Positions 54,918 to 64,000 of a DNA stretch of 64,000 nucleotides are shown here, one piece after another. The translations under genes and the position numbers were made by a program. The notes under the pieces were generated by a model. That model did no database searches and was not told where the DNA came from. It saw only the letters and a list, made by a program, of their open reading frames with translations. The DNA is from Lepus europaeus (Eukaryota > Chordata > Mammalia > Lagomorpha > Leporidae): positions 121,268,275-121,332,274 of the forward strand of contig NC_084834.1 of assembly GCF_033115175.1 (NCBI RefSeq), given 5' to 3'. Position 1 is the first letter of the stretch; every line of letters starts with the position of its first letter.

Positions 54918-56078
54918 AGGGGGTTCCCGCGTACCCCACTCCTGGAAGTCCCGGGAGAGGCGAAGCTCAGACAGCCACCGCCGCCGGGAAGTAGCCACAT
55001 GTGACTTTTGTTTCCATAGAAACCAGAAAGGACCTCGGACCGCAGGGAGGAGTCTTCCAGGCGCTTCCCAAGATGCTCCTGACCCAAGAATGTGTGTGTG
55101 TGTGTGTGTGTCGTCTTGTGTTGATGTTCCCTTCCAGCGGTTTCCAGACTTTTTCTCACGCCCCCAGCTGTAAGAAGTGCCAGCCCTGGGGAGCCAGCAG
55201 AGCTAGAGAACTGGGCGGTGCTGCCCGTGCTGGGGGTAGTGAGGCTGGCCACCACGGACAGGGCCCAGGCCAAGTGCACGGCGCTGTGCGGGCTGCGGGG
55301 CCGAGCCTGCTGGCTGGAGCCTGCCTGCACCTCGTGTTGGCTCCGGCGAAGGTGGCCCCGTGGTCTCTTAGGAAAGGCCGCCCGGGGTTTCTGGTTGGAG
55401 GAGTTTGCGTGCTCTGGGCAGTTGGGCCAAAGCAGAATTCCTGGTGCGCTTCCGACCCCTGATGAGAGTTCCTTCCGCACCCTGACGTGGCTCCTGGCCG
55501 AGTCCCGGGAAGGAAATGACGCAGGTCTGGCTCCTTGTCTCCCAGGCCGATCCGCTCTGCAGAGCGCCGAGAAGGAAAGACATTCGGCCCGAGGTGCCCT
55601 GTCCCGGGCAGGAGTCTGACCCTGCAGGCGGCTTCTAGAACCTCTGGCTGAGTGCACACGTGGCTGACCTGGTGGCCCGTGTCTGGGACTGATCGCAGCA
55701 AGTGTCAGCCTTCCGGCCTCTTCTCCCCCCTCCCAGCCCCACACCCTCGCCCCCACATCGGTTCTTTGGGGGCCCTCCACACTCCAGTAAGCCCAACTCG
55801 ATTTGTTCACTCTCGACTGTTAGCTTTTTGTTTTTTTCGAAATTACTTTATAGCCAAAGTTATAACAACATCTATTGTATTATTTAGACTTCTAACATAT
55901 GAAGCTGTTTCTTCTGATTTTTGTCCTTGTCCTGTTCTTTTCTTTAAAAAAAAAAAAAAAAGAAGAAACTATTTTTCCATTGGTTGGTACCATAGTGTGA
56001 GATGCTGGGAACAATGGCTATAAGACATGCTATGGCACACATATTTATAGTCTGTTTATGTAGAAACAAATGTAATAT

Positions 56079-56084
56079 ATTAAA
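56079..56084 (+). terminator. KDR: Alternative KDR poly(A) signal ATTAAA
   Basis: ATTAAA in an AT-rich context (AATATATTAAAACC); a second copy lies at 56,185-56,190 in TTTTATTAAAAAAAC. Either could give a shorter 3'UTR. Confidence 0.4.
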
Positions 56085-56355
56085 ACCGTATAATATATAT
56101 AATGAACTTTGTACTATTCACCCTTCGTATCAGTATTATGTAGCATAACAGTGGTCATCATATTTCAGCAATTGAGGTCATTTTATTAAAAAAACATTGA
56201 AACCTTAAAGGATTCTCTCCTGTACCTGCCATTTCTTTGGTTTTTCAAAGGGAGGAGGGGGAGTTAGACATAGTATGACTGTTTTGCATTTTTACTGGTC
56301 CCCCTCTTCGTCTCATGAAGGATATCTTCATAAACTGTTCATCTACTTTGTAAGC

Positions 56356-56361
56356 AATAAA
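56356..56361 (+). terminator. KDR: KDR distal poly(A) signal AATAAA
   Basis: Canonical AATAAA in TAAGCAATAAAGATATTC. It is the only canonical hexamer I see between the stop codon and 56.4 kb. Confidence 0.7.
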
Positions 56362-56437
56362 GATATTCATAGTAAAAAAAAAATGGTATGGTACTATCAC
56401 AGCTATTTTGAGAACAAGTACCCCTGGCTTGAGTTGT

Positions 56438-56473
56438 AATTGTTCATTGCACAGATAATTCACACACACACAC
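56438..56473 (+). repeat. 36-bp exact repeat, copy just beyond the KDR poly(A) signal
   Basis: Same 36 bases as 53,063-53,098, about 80 bp downstream of AATAAA at 56,356. Flanking sequence differs between the two copies. Confidence 0.93.
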
Positions 56474-56639
56474 CTGATTGTATTTGTAAAACAGACCGAG
56501 ATATGTGTTTCCATGTCCTGCCCGTGGACCCCATGTCTCAGAACAATCACCGGCACCGATGAATCTCCCTACTCTTGTTGTTTATACTTTTGTTCTTTAT
56601 ACGGGGTTTTGCAATGTGTAAAATGTGCCTCTTTTGATG

Positions 56640-56770
56640 GCTCTTCGGGTCTTCATGTTATCGAGAAAGGTCTTCCCAATCCTAAAACAACCCCAAATTC
56701 TAGCTTTGCTTCTCCGATTGCACTTGAGTCCACTTGGGATTTATTTGCACATGTGAGGGTCAGGGCAGCG
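56640..56770 (-). mobile_element. Old L1 ORF2 3' fragment
   Basis: GAGAAAGGTCTTCCCAATCC, then CCACTTGGGATTTATTTGCACATGTGAGG, resembles the reversed end region of mammalian L1. Heavily decayed. Confidence 0.45.
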
Positions 56771-58169
56771 CCACCTGCACTTACGCCCCCGTTTCCCGTG
56801 GTTGTGGAACTGCCCCCCGTAGCGTCTGTCAAACCTGTCGTCCCACTGAGACCTGCCCAGATTTACGATGGTGAAGCGGGTGGTGGTGTGGGTGTCTGCT
56901 TCCCAAGGACAGCACTGAACAGCTTGCTGATTGGCTGGGATTGGGGGATCAGGGTCTCCTGCCAGACCTTGGCCAAGCAGGGCTCAGGCTGGCCCTGAAG
57001 ATGGGCCCTCCCAGGCCCCTGCTGTCACAACTTCTCCCCACCGATGAAGGGAAGCAGAGTCTAAGCCATTCTGGATATTTTAAAACACAGCACTTTGTCA
57101 TTGAGAAAAGATTGTGTCTCCCCAGTGGCTCCTGGCATTGGCCCCCCTGCCAGGAACTTGGACCCATCTGGACCCTCACAGTGAGTGCGGAAATGTCTGT
57201 GGCCCTGGGGCAGCGTGGCTGGGGGGTGAGGCCCGGCCTGCTCCTCCCTCTCTCCTGTGCTGTGCTCACCTCCCGTTCTGAGCTCCTGTCTCTGCTTTGC
57301 CCTGCAGAGAAGACAAATGTGTGGCTTTCTCAAGAGCTGCCTGCACGCTCTGATGTGCACGCTCTAATCACGGGGCTTGGGATGATTTCGGCTAGGCCTC
57401 CCTCCGTCTGGGCTCCTTCCCTCCCGTGCGTCTCCGGGCTCTCTCTGCACTGCTCCTCGGGAAGGCGGGAGATGCAGGCAGGATCAAGTTCATGACCCCT
57501 GGACTAGGTTTCCCTAGCAGCACACGCATCCCCTTGACATCTTTGATGCAGCACACACAGCTTGTAGATGCTCATCTAGCCCGAGTTCCCTGTCTCCCCC
57601 TCGGGTGTCTGTTTCTGAAGACATTAGCAGCAGATGATAAAATGCAGGCAAACCCAGAAAGCTAACGTCTTTTTCCCTTAGAGACCGCCAGTGCGTTCGA
57701 GAGTTCATTAGGAAGCACAGCTCAAAGGGGTCTGTTTTTATCAAGCTCGGCTTTGTAAATGGACGTCTCCCACGTTCAAGTTTGGACCTCAGTAAAAATC
57801 TGTGTTGCAGGAAACTCTAAGTGCAGTTTTTGGACAAGTTAGAGAAAATTCCAGAATGCTTAAGAAGTTGAAATGGCCAAGTCATGGACCCTGGTTTGGT
57901 TTGCAGTGGAGGGAAGTGACAGAAGCTGGGGACAGCAACCCAGGGAGGAATGGAGCAGCCGAGGGGACCTGAGGTTCTGGAGCTCCGATAGACCCGAGAC
58001 CCGAGGCCTCAGAGAGACAGGGTGCCCCTCCCATGGCGCCGACTCCAGCCCAGTGAGGGTCAGGAGACATCAGATGTTCCTCCCGTCTTTCTTGTGGCCC
58101 AACATGACTGCCATCCTCACTACCTGTAAACCAGCATTGAGTTCAGTAATTTTCTGTAACTTTTTAGTT
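56771..58169. other. 3' intergenic stretch, nothing recognised
   Basis: Mixed-composition DNA downstream of KDR with no named repeat or credible gene. Confidence 0.4.
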
Positions 58170-58490
58170 GTTTTTTTTAAAATTAATTTATTTATTTGAG
58201 AGGCAGACTTATAGACAGAGAGAGGGAGAAATAGAGAGAGAGGTCTTCCATCTTCTGGTTCACTCCCCAGATGGCCACAATGGCCGGAGCTGTGCTGATC
58301 TAAAGCCAGGATCCAGGAGCTTCTTCCAGGTGCAGGGGCCCAAGCACTTGGGCCATCTTCTATGGCTTTCCAGGCCTTAGCAGGGAGCTGGATGGGAAGT
58401 GGAGCAGCCAGGACTTGAACTGGTGCCCATATGGGAGGCTGGTGCTGCAGGCAGAGGCTTAACCTACTACACCACAGTGCTGGCCTCAAC
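58170..58490 (-). mobile_element. Lagomorph C-SINE with target-site duplication
   Basis: TTTTTTTTAAAATTAATTTATTT to ACCACAGTGCTGGCCTC. Direct repeat ACTTTTTAGTT at 58,159-58,169 and 58,491-58,501. Confidence 0.92.
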
Positions 58491-58997
58491 ACTTTTTAGT
58501 TTAAAAATAAGAGAATGAAGAGAAAATACATGACTGTTTTTGTTTTTAATTTCACCTCACCTGCTGCTCCTGTCGGGTCCTTCAGAACATCAGTGTATGG
58601 TCCTCCATGTCCAAGGCTCAGATTAGCCAACTGCTGTCAAGTCTATTTTTAGAATGCGCCTCTGTGCTGGACACAGCTGGACCTTGTTCTCTTGTCAAAC
58701 CCGAAGCAACACAGTGTAACAGCGATTTCCTAGCATTTGTGTTACAAGTCACCTAGAAACGACTCCAGGTGTGGAGGACGTGTGGTGCTCTGGGCAATAC
58801 TACGCCACTTTATGGAGGGACTTGAGCGTCCACAGATTTGGCTGTTGCCGGGGGTCCTGGAGCAATGCCCTGTTGGGTATCAAGGGACAGATGGCTGTAC
58901 TAGCCCCAAACTGGTGACAGGCTCGCCCCAGATCTGAGCTGTTGGAAGCTCTCAACTTTGACATCGTTGCAAAAGGGCAGAGAGGAGCGGTTTTCAG

Positions 58998-59224
58998 CCC
59001 AGCAGTTAAGAGGCCGCTGTCCCACCTGGGCTGCCGGCAGCTGCCTGCCAAGGCACACTCGGGAGGCAGCAGTGCAGGTCCCAGGGATGAAGTTCCTGCC
59101 ACCCACGTGCGAGAGCTGGACTGGGCTCCTGGCCTGATCGTTGCGGGCATCTGGGGAACGAGCCAGAGCGTGCGAGCTTTCTCTCTGTCTCTCTCCCTCC
59201 TTTTCTGTTTCCCGAATAAAAATC
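58998..59224 (+). mobile_element. Diverged lagomorph C-SINE
   Basis: AGTTAAGAGGCCGCTGTCCC, GGATGAAGTTCCTGCC, GGGCATCTGGGGAACGAGCCAG and a CT tract ending CCGAATAAAAATCG fit a shortened, decayed forward copy. Confidence 0.6.
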
Positions 59225-59389
59225 GAAGTTGAAAGAGAGCAGGAGATGAGAACACTGGCGTTTGCTCTGTTCCCGTTGTCCGTTCTTCAGGAGGCTGCGT
59301 GGAGTGCGTGCACTCAGGGAGGCGGGGTGTGCCCCATTGAAGTCCGCCTCCCACTGCGCGACTCTGGGGCCACACAGAGCACGTCGGGG

Positions 59390-59410
59390 TGTGTGTGTGT
59401 GTGTGTGTGC
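59390..59410. repeat. (GT)n microsatellite
   Basis: About ten GT units in 3' intergenic DNA. Confidence 0.85.
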
Positions 59411-59784
59411 ACGCGCTGTGACTCAGCAGGAGCCCCCAGAACCGGGGTTGCTAGGGCAGCTTTATGGGGGTGCTGGTGCTGTGTGCAGGGGTCTCTTTAA
59501 GCTCAACTGACTTATCCTGACACAGGGGATCGAACACATTCCTCTCATGGCCGCAGAGAGAACACTGCAGGGAATGCAAACCCAGAGAGGAGGCAGAGGA
59601 TTCAGGCTGGATGGGAGCGGAGCACTCATGGCTCACAGCTACTGTCCAGGCTGACAAGACAACCGGCAGACGGGATCCTGGAGCAGACCCTGGCGGAAAG
59701 CAAAGCCTCCATTGCAATCAAGCGCCAAGCATTCTGCCCCCGATACTAACCTTGAAATGATAACCTTTTGTTTGTTTACCTTTG

Positions 59785-59900
59785 ACTGCATCTATAAAGT
59801 GCTTACAATGTGCCACATAGTCTTCTGAAGAGCTTATGTGAGCTCTTACTCCATCACGAAGTAAGATACAGGCGTCCTACCAGGTACTGGTCACACGTGT
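59785..59900 (-). mobile_element. MIR SINE fragment, ancient
   Basis: TAAAGTGCTTACAATGTGCCACATAGTCTTCTGAAGAGCTTA followed by GTGAGCTCTTACTCC follows a reversed MIR start. Confidence 0.5.
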
Positions 59901-61450
59901 CTCCCTATCTGTATGGGCTAAGGCTATCAACAGAACACTAGAGAGAAGGAACTCCACTTTCATACCAGAACTCTCTCCATATCTTTATGGTCTCACCTTA
60001 ATAAACTGAGCACGGCTCTCCCTGTAGGCCTGGTCACCCTTTGTTCAATCATTCTTGGATAAAGACCTGCCTTCGAGAGCCCCATTAAGTATCGTAGGTT
60101 CGCCATGGAGACACCCAACTTGTTTTGCGAGCCAGGAGTCTCCTGGGAGAAACCAGGTAAGAACCTTCATATCGAAGGCTGAGGAAATTGGGTTTCTTTT
60201 TGTCTGTCTCACTTCATGTTGCCCAATGGGCAGCGCACTGGCAGAACGAGGGCAGCAAGAGGAGACGACAGAGCCCCAGGAGAATGGCACCTTGCAGGGG
60301 TGGGCGGCGCCTCCGGAGGAATCGCCTGTGTCCTCAGAAGTCGCACTGTTCTTTGTGCTCCTGCTCTGTGTTTGAAGCTTTTCCAGTGGATGAAAATCCA
60401 TAGCGCAGGGAGAATAAATTCTATCATCATCATCAGATTGGCTAGGAATTCTCTAATAGGGCATGTTTCATGTAACGATCTTCCTTTGAACATTTAAAAA
60501 TACTGTCAGGAGCCACACAGCATTCTGTAAAGGAATTCAGCTCACAGAGCCAAGTACCATCCTGGATGAACCGCCTTGCGAGTCTTTGAAGCAGTCTGGA
60601 CTTGGAGGCACTAGAAATGACTTTGCCTTCAACTCAATCATCGGGGATAGATCGCAGGGCCCTGCCTGCCCCCTCCCTCCCTTCTTGCATAGTGTGGCTG
60701 GCAGATTACCTTGGAGATCTGTCCCGAAGAGAGAAGAGAAGGCTGGGCATTGTTCCCGTATCGCTGACCCATCAGCGACTGTCCGCGTTCTGCCCAGTTT
60801 TTGTTCCCGCGGTCTTTTGGACAGGAGGAGCGCTAATTGCTTCCTTGATGGAGGAGTGCCATGCCGGAATTCATTCCCGAGTTGGATCTCACAAGATTAG
60901 CATTAATTTTGGACGGTGTAGATATTAGGGCAAGCTTAATGATGGTGTAGTAGGACGTCTAGATACATATCTGTGATAGATTTACTTTTCATTGTGTTTT
61001 GTCATTTCTAACTGATGGCCCTTTAAGTCGCTCCGTGGTCACTCAGACCTGAGGGGCTTGCAGGGAACCAGCAGGGATCGTCTACCTATAGCAGGCACTG
61101 AGCCTCGAAGCCTGGCCGCGGCGCTGCCATCACCATGTCGCAAGTGAAGATGGGCAGGTAAGGGTTGACGCCGCTGCACCTGCGGCCATGCCTGGATTGA
61201 GTCTGGTCTACTGAAGCCCTGGGGGACATGTTCTCACTTGGGAAAAGAACCAGGATGGCAATTCTCTTCGTGGAAGGCAGTGAGTGGACCCATCCTATAA
61301 TAAAGCAGCCCCCCACAGGAGAGGTATGTGTCAAGGGGACCTGGCACCTCCAGGTGTCTTAGTATGACTGGCATTTGACACTCTACTAGGCAATGACTTA
61401 ACACGAGGGCCCGGTGCTGCAATCAGCATTTAAGGTCTGGAGGAAAGGAA
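59901..61450. other. 3' intergenic stretch, nothing recognised
   Basis: Unique-looking DNA with short open frames only. No gene, RNA or repeat named. Confidence 0.4.
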
Positions 61451-61454
61451 GTGT

Positions 61455-61545
61455 GTTACGTCCTAGCCGTGTGGCCGTGGGCGAGTTACTGGCTCAATTG
61501 AAGCCTCAGCTCTTCACCAGGAGGAGTATTAAATGTGGAGCGTGA
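61455..61545 (+). mobile_element. MIR SINE, ancient
   Basis: CCTAGCCGTGTGGCCGTGGGCGAGTTACTGGCTCAATTGAAGCCTCAG is a clear MIR core. Confidence 0.65.
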
Positions 61546-61891
61546 GAAGCACACCACGTGACAGGTGGACAGTACCCAGTCCAGGCTGGCTGACACATAT
61601 TCTTAGAAGATGCTGGTGACAGTAAAGTTAGGAAGATCTACAGCTTGTCCAATGGTACTTCTCAAAGACGGTCGGGTAACTTCCCAATGGGACTCTCTCT
61701 CCGGTCTGTTTGGCTTAAAATCTTGTACGAGGACTCTTGTAGTATGAAGAAGCGGCTGGGTGGTGTCCCCGGGAAGACTGTGACACAGGCGTGCAGAAGG
61801 GCACAAATCAAATACATTCCTTTGATGTTTTTCTTTTGCACAATTTTTGGGATGGGGCAACAGGTTTGGCGGCAGCTGTGGGATGGTTAAC

Positions 61892-62207
61892 ACAGTGCTG
61901 GCATGTTTGTGGAGCAGAGGGTTAAATCTTCCTGCCACACCGGCATCCCGCGTGAGTGCAAGTTCAAGTTCCAGCTGCTCCACCTCCAATCCAGCTCCCT
62001 GCTAATGCACCTGGGGAACAGCAGAAGACGGCCCAAGTGCTTGGCCCCTGCACCCACATGGGAGACCCGGACAGAGTCCCAGGCTCTTGGCTGCGGCCTG
62101 GCCTGGCTTCACCTGTCCACATGCTGCTAGGGGAGTGTGTTGTGGGTGGAAGATCTGTCTCTGCAACTCTGCCTTTCATATAAATTAATCTTTTTTAAAA
62201 AAATTAA
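61892..62207 (+). mobile_element. Lagomorph C-SINE, diverged
   Basis: CAGTGCTGGCATGTTTGTGG, CAGAGGGTTAAATCTTCC, CATCCCGCGTGAGTG, to CTGCCTTTCATATAAATTAATC. The (CT)n tract is lost. Confidence 0.85.
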
Positions 62208-62770
62208 CAAATACTATTTTGCCAAAAATAATCAGCCTGTGATCAACTTTCTAGAAATCAGTTTGCTCAATGACTAAATCATCAAATTAAATTTACCAAT
62301 AAACTGAAATCCCGGAGAATTGCTTGTAAAGTTTGCAGGAACTCCTGTGAGGTTCTGAGGGGCTGGTTTTCCCTCTGTCTTTATGGCAGCATCTTCCGGG
62401 AGCTTCAGGTTTTCAAAACCTGAAGGACAGAGGTTTAAATCCCCCGTGAGTAAGTACTTTCAATCATTTTCAATGTGTCGCCCGAATTTACCAATTTCAG
62501 CACAAAGCTATACTATACACCTTCCACACATGTAAAATTCTGTGGAAAGACCCGGAGCAATCACGCCACCTGAAATACAGCATTTTCTCACCAGTAGCTA
62601 GAAATGCATGCTTGAGGCTTATGCGACAGTGAAGGCTCACGGAAAGAATGGAGGACGTTCCCTAATGTTGGAAACTCTAAAATGACGTTTGACAGGAGTC
62701 AGAAGATCTGAAAAGTGGCTGCAGCAATGCCGGGACACTGCGATACCCTTGTCTGTTTCGTTCACTGCGT

Positions 62771-62905
62771 TATCCGAGGGCCTGAAGATAGCGGGTGCTC
62801 AATAAATATTATAAATAACCAATAAATACATCAATTATTATATATCACATATATAATATAGTATATTGATAAATATATAAATAATCTACGTATTATAAAT
62901 ATTGC
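62771..62905. repeat. MIR-like tail and AT-rich simple sequence
   Basis: GGGTGCTCAATAAATATTATAAATAACC leads into about 90 bp of ATATAAT-type sequence. Confidence 0.55.
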
Positions 62906-62939
62906 TTCCCTGAATCACTCAGCATCTCTGAGCATAAAT

Positions 62940-63036
62940 CTCCTCCCTCATAAAATGGGGATGACGATGGACCGTAAGGGTTAGATGAGCAATGGGTGCA
63001 AAGCCTGGTGCATGGTAAGCTCTCAACAATGAATCA
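62940..63036 (+). mobile_element. MIR SINE, 3' half
   Basis: CCTCATAAAATGGGGATGACGATGG, GTTAGATGAGCAATGGG and GCCTGGTGCATGGTAAGCTCTCAACAATGAAT follow the MIR 3' order. Confidence 0.65.
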
Positions 63037-63043
63037 AGAAGTT

Positions 63044-63417
63044 GGGGCCAGGGCTGTGGCATAGTGGGTAAAGCCGCTGCCTGCAGTGCCAGCATCCCAT
63101 ATGGGCGCTGGTTCGAGACCCGGCTGCTCTACTTCCGATCCAGCTCCCTGCTATGGCCTGGGAAAGCAGTAGGAGATGGCCCAAGCCCTTGGACCCCTGC
63201 ACTCGCGTGAGAGACCCAGAAGAAGCTCCTGGCTCCTGGCTTCAGATCGGCCCAGCTCCGGCCGTTATGGCCATCTGGGGAATGAACCAGCAGATGGAAG
63301 ACCTCTCTCGCTCGCTCTCTCTCTTTCTCTGTCTCTCTCTCTCTCTCTCTGCCTCTCCTCTCTCTGTGTAACTGTGACTTTCAAGTAAAATAAATAAATC
63401 TTTAAAAAAAAAAAAAG
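63044..63417 (+). mobile_element. Lagomorph C-SINE, full length
   Basis: GGGGCCAGGGCTGTGGCATAG through GCGCTGGTTCGAGACCCGG, a long CT tract, to TAAAATAAATAAATCTTT and an A-run. One of the best preserved copies here; the B-box-like GGTTCGAGACC is intact. Confidence 0.95.
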
Positions 63418-64000
63418 ACTGATCAGCCTCAACCAGTTAAAGTTAGCACGTCTAAGAGCTCACCAGGTTTTTCTGAGGGCGGGGAAGTTAGTTTTGTTTT
63501 CAAAATAGCTGCTTCCACAGATGATGCCCAAATATATACACAGTGCTTCAGCCTTCGCCGCGGGCTCCAGACCTCGGCTTTGTTCAGGGGTCAGGGCGGA
63601 ACGGACACAGGAAGAGGAGCTGAGACACCGTGGCCAAGGAGCTGGAGTCCGGGCTGTGCCCAGCGGGGAAGTGACTCGGACCCGTGAGTCACAGGCTGCA
63701 ACACTCCTGCAGCCCCGGGCTCCCGTGCTCTGTACACAGGCAAATAGTCAGGGCTTTGCACACTGCACCTCCCCACCTGCCCCAAGATGGTGTAAGACGA
63801 GGTCTCCAAGCGGCCAAGGAGTGCTTTGCACGTCTGTATGCGAGGCTGGGACTCGTTGAGCATGCCTGAGGCCAGCTGGCTCATCGGCTGGGTCCTCCCT
63901 GGCCACCATAGCAGAAGGAAGCTGCCACGTGGGTTTATTTCCTTGGGGCCGGAGGGGCTTTACTCGCTGATGAGTTGAAGCTGAAGACGCCTTCTGTAAC
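63418..64000. other. 3' intergenic end of window, nothing recognised
   Basis: Moderately GC-rich unique-looking DNA. Open frames here overlap on both strands and show no family resemblance. Confidence 0.4.

Larger units (their letters stand above)
54918..56385 (+). other. KDR: KDR 3'UTR
   Basis: Runs from the stop codon to shortly after the AATAAA at 56,356. The distal half is AT-rich and resembles the human 3'UTR around the TATTATGTAGCATAACA and TCATTTTATTAAA stretches. It contains a (TG)n tract at about 55,091-55,111. The 3' end is inferred from the poly(A) signal; the cleavage base is not known. Confidence 0.7.

Noticed and set aside
54918..55810. 298-residue minus-strand frame over the KDR 3'UTR
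   Set aside because: Located in GC-rich 3'UTR, antisense, passing through the (TG)n tract, with no splice or family evidence.
63060..63140. tRNA-like head of C-SINEs as functional tRNA genes
   Set aside because: The heads keep a B-box-like GGTTCGA but not a complete cloverleaf, and each is attached to a SINE body.
56386..64000. A neighbouring gene such as KIT downstream
   Set aside because: KIT lies hundreds of kilobases away in other mammals, and none of the frames here resembles a receptor kinase.

Overview
This window is mammalian nuclear DNA from a lagomorph, most likely a leporid (rabbit or hare). It carries one protein-coding gene, the complete KDR gene (VEGFR-2/FLK1) on the + strand, from its promoter CpG island near 10.8-12.6 kb to its poly(A) signal near 56.4 kb. 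The species call rests on about 25 copies of lagomorph C-type SINEs (tRNA-like head, CT-rich tail, A-rich end). The gene call rests on 30 coding exons that I placed one by one. Exon lengths and phases match the human KDR gene as I know it, except exon 12, which is one codon shorter. The spliced CDS is 4068 nt and predicts 1355 residues (human 1356).

Layout. 1-10.8 kb is 5' intergenic DNA: an LTR-like element (~1.05-1.54 kb), a MaLR/MLT1-type LTR (~3.16-3.63 kb), a remnant of L1 ORF2, several SINEs and ancient MIRs, and no credible gene. 10.84-12.56 kb is a CpG island with GC boxes, a probable start site near 11,634 and exon 1 (ATG at 11,930). Exons 2-15 (15.8-32.7 kb) encode the seven Ig-like domains. 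Exon 16 (36.4 kb) encodes the transmembrane helix. Exons 17-26 (36.9-45.5 kb) encode the juxtamembrane segment and split tyrosine kinase. Exons 27-30 (46.7-54.9 kb) encode the signalling tail. The 3'UTR runs to about 56.38 kb. 56.4-64 kb is 3' intergenic DNA with SINEs, MIRs and an old L1 piece.

The protein is an endothelial receptor tyrosine kinase for VEGF-A/C/D. All core kinase residues are intact (Lys867, Glu884, the HRD and DFG motifs, activation-loop Tyr1053/Tyr1058), as are the main docking tyrosines (Tyr950, Tyr1174, Tyr1213).

I found no unknown multi-gene system. The observations most worth checking are inside KDR. The 95-bp intron 8 has a weak donor, an in-frame stop, and an AATAAA touching that stop, followed by GT-rich sequence: a possible intronic polyadenylation unit giving a soluble receptor. 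A 53-bp copy of exon 4 lies inside intron 5. Introns 13 and 14 also read through into short tails and stops. The tyrosine equivalent to human Tyr996 is absent. Two TA-flanked mariner-like miniature elements and two inverted SINE pairs lie in introns. A 36-bp exact repeat is shared by intron 29 and the 3'UTR. Human comparisons are from memory of the human KDR sequence and gene structure, not from a database search.
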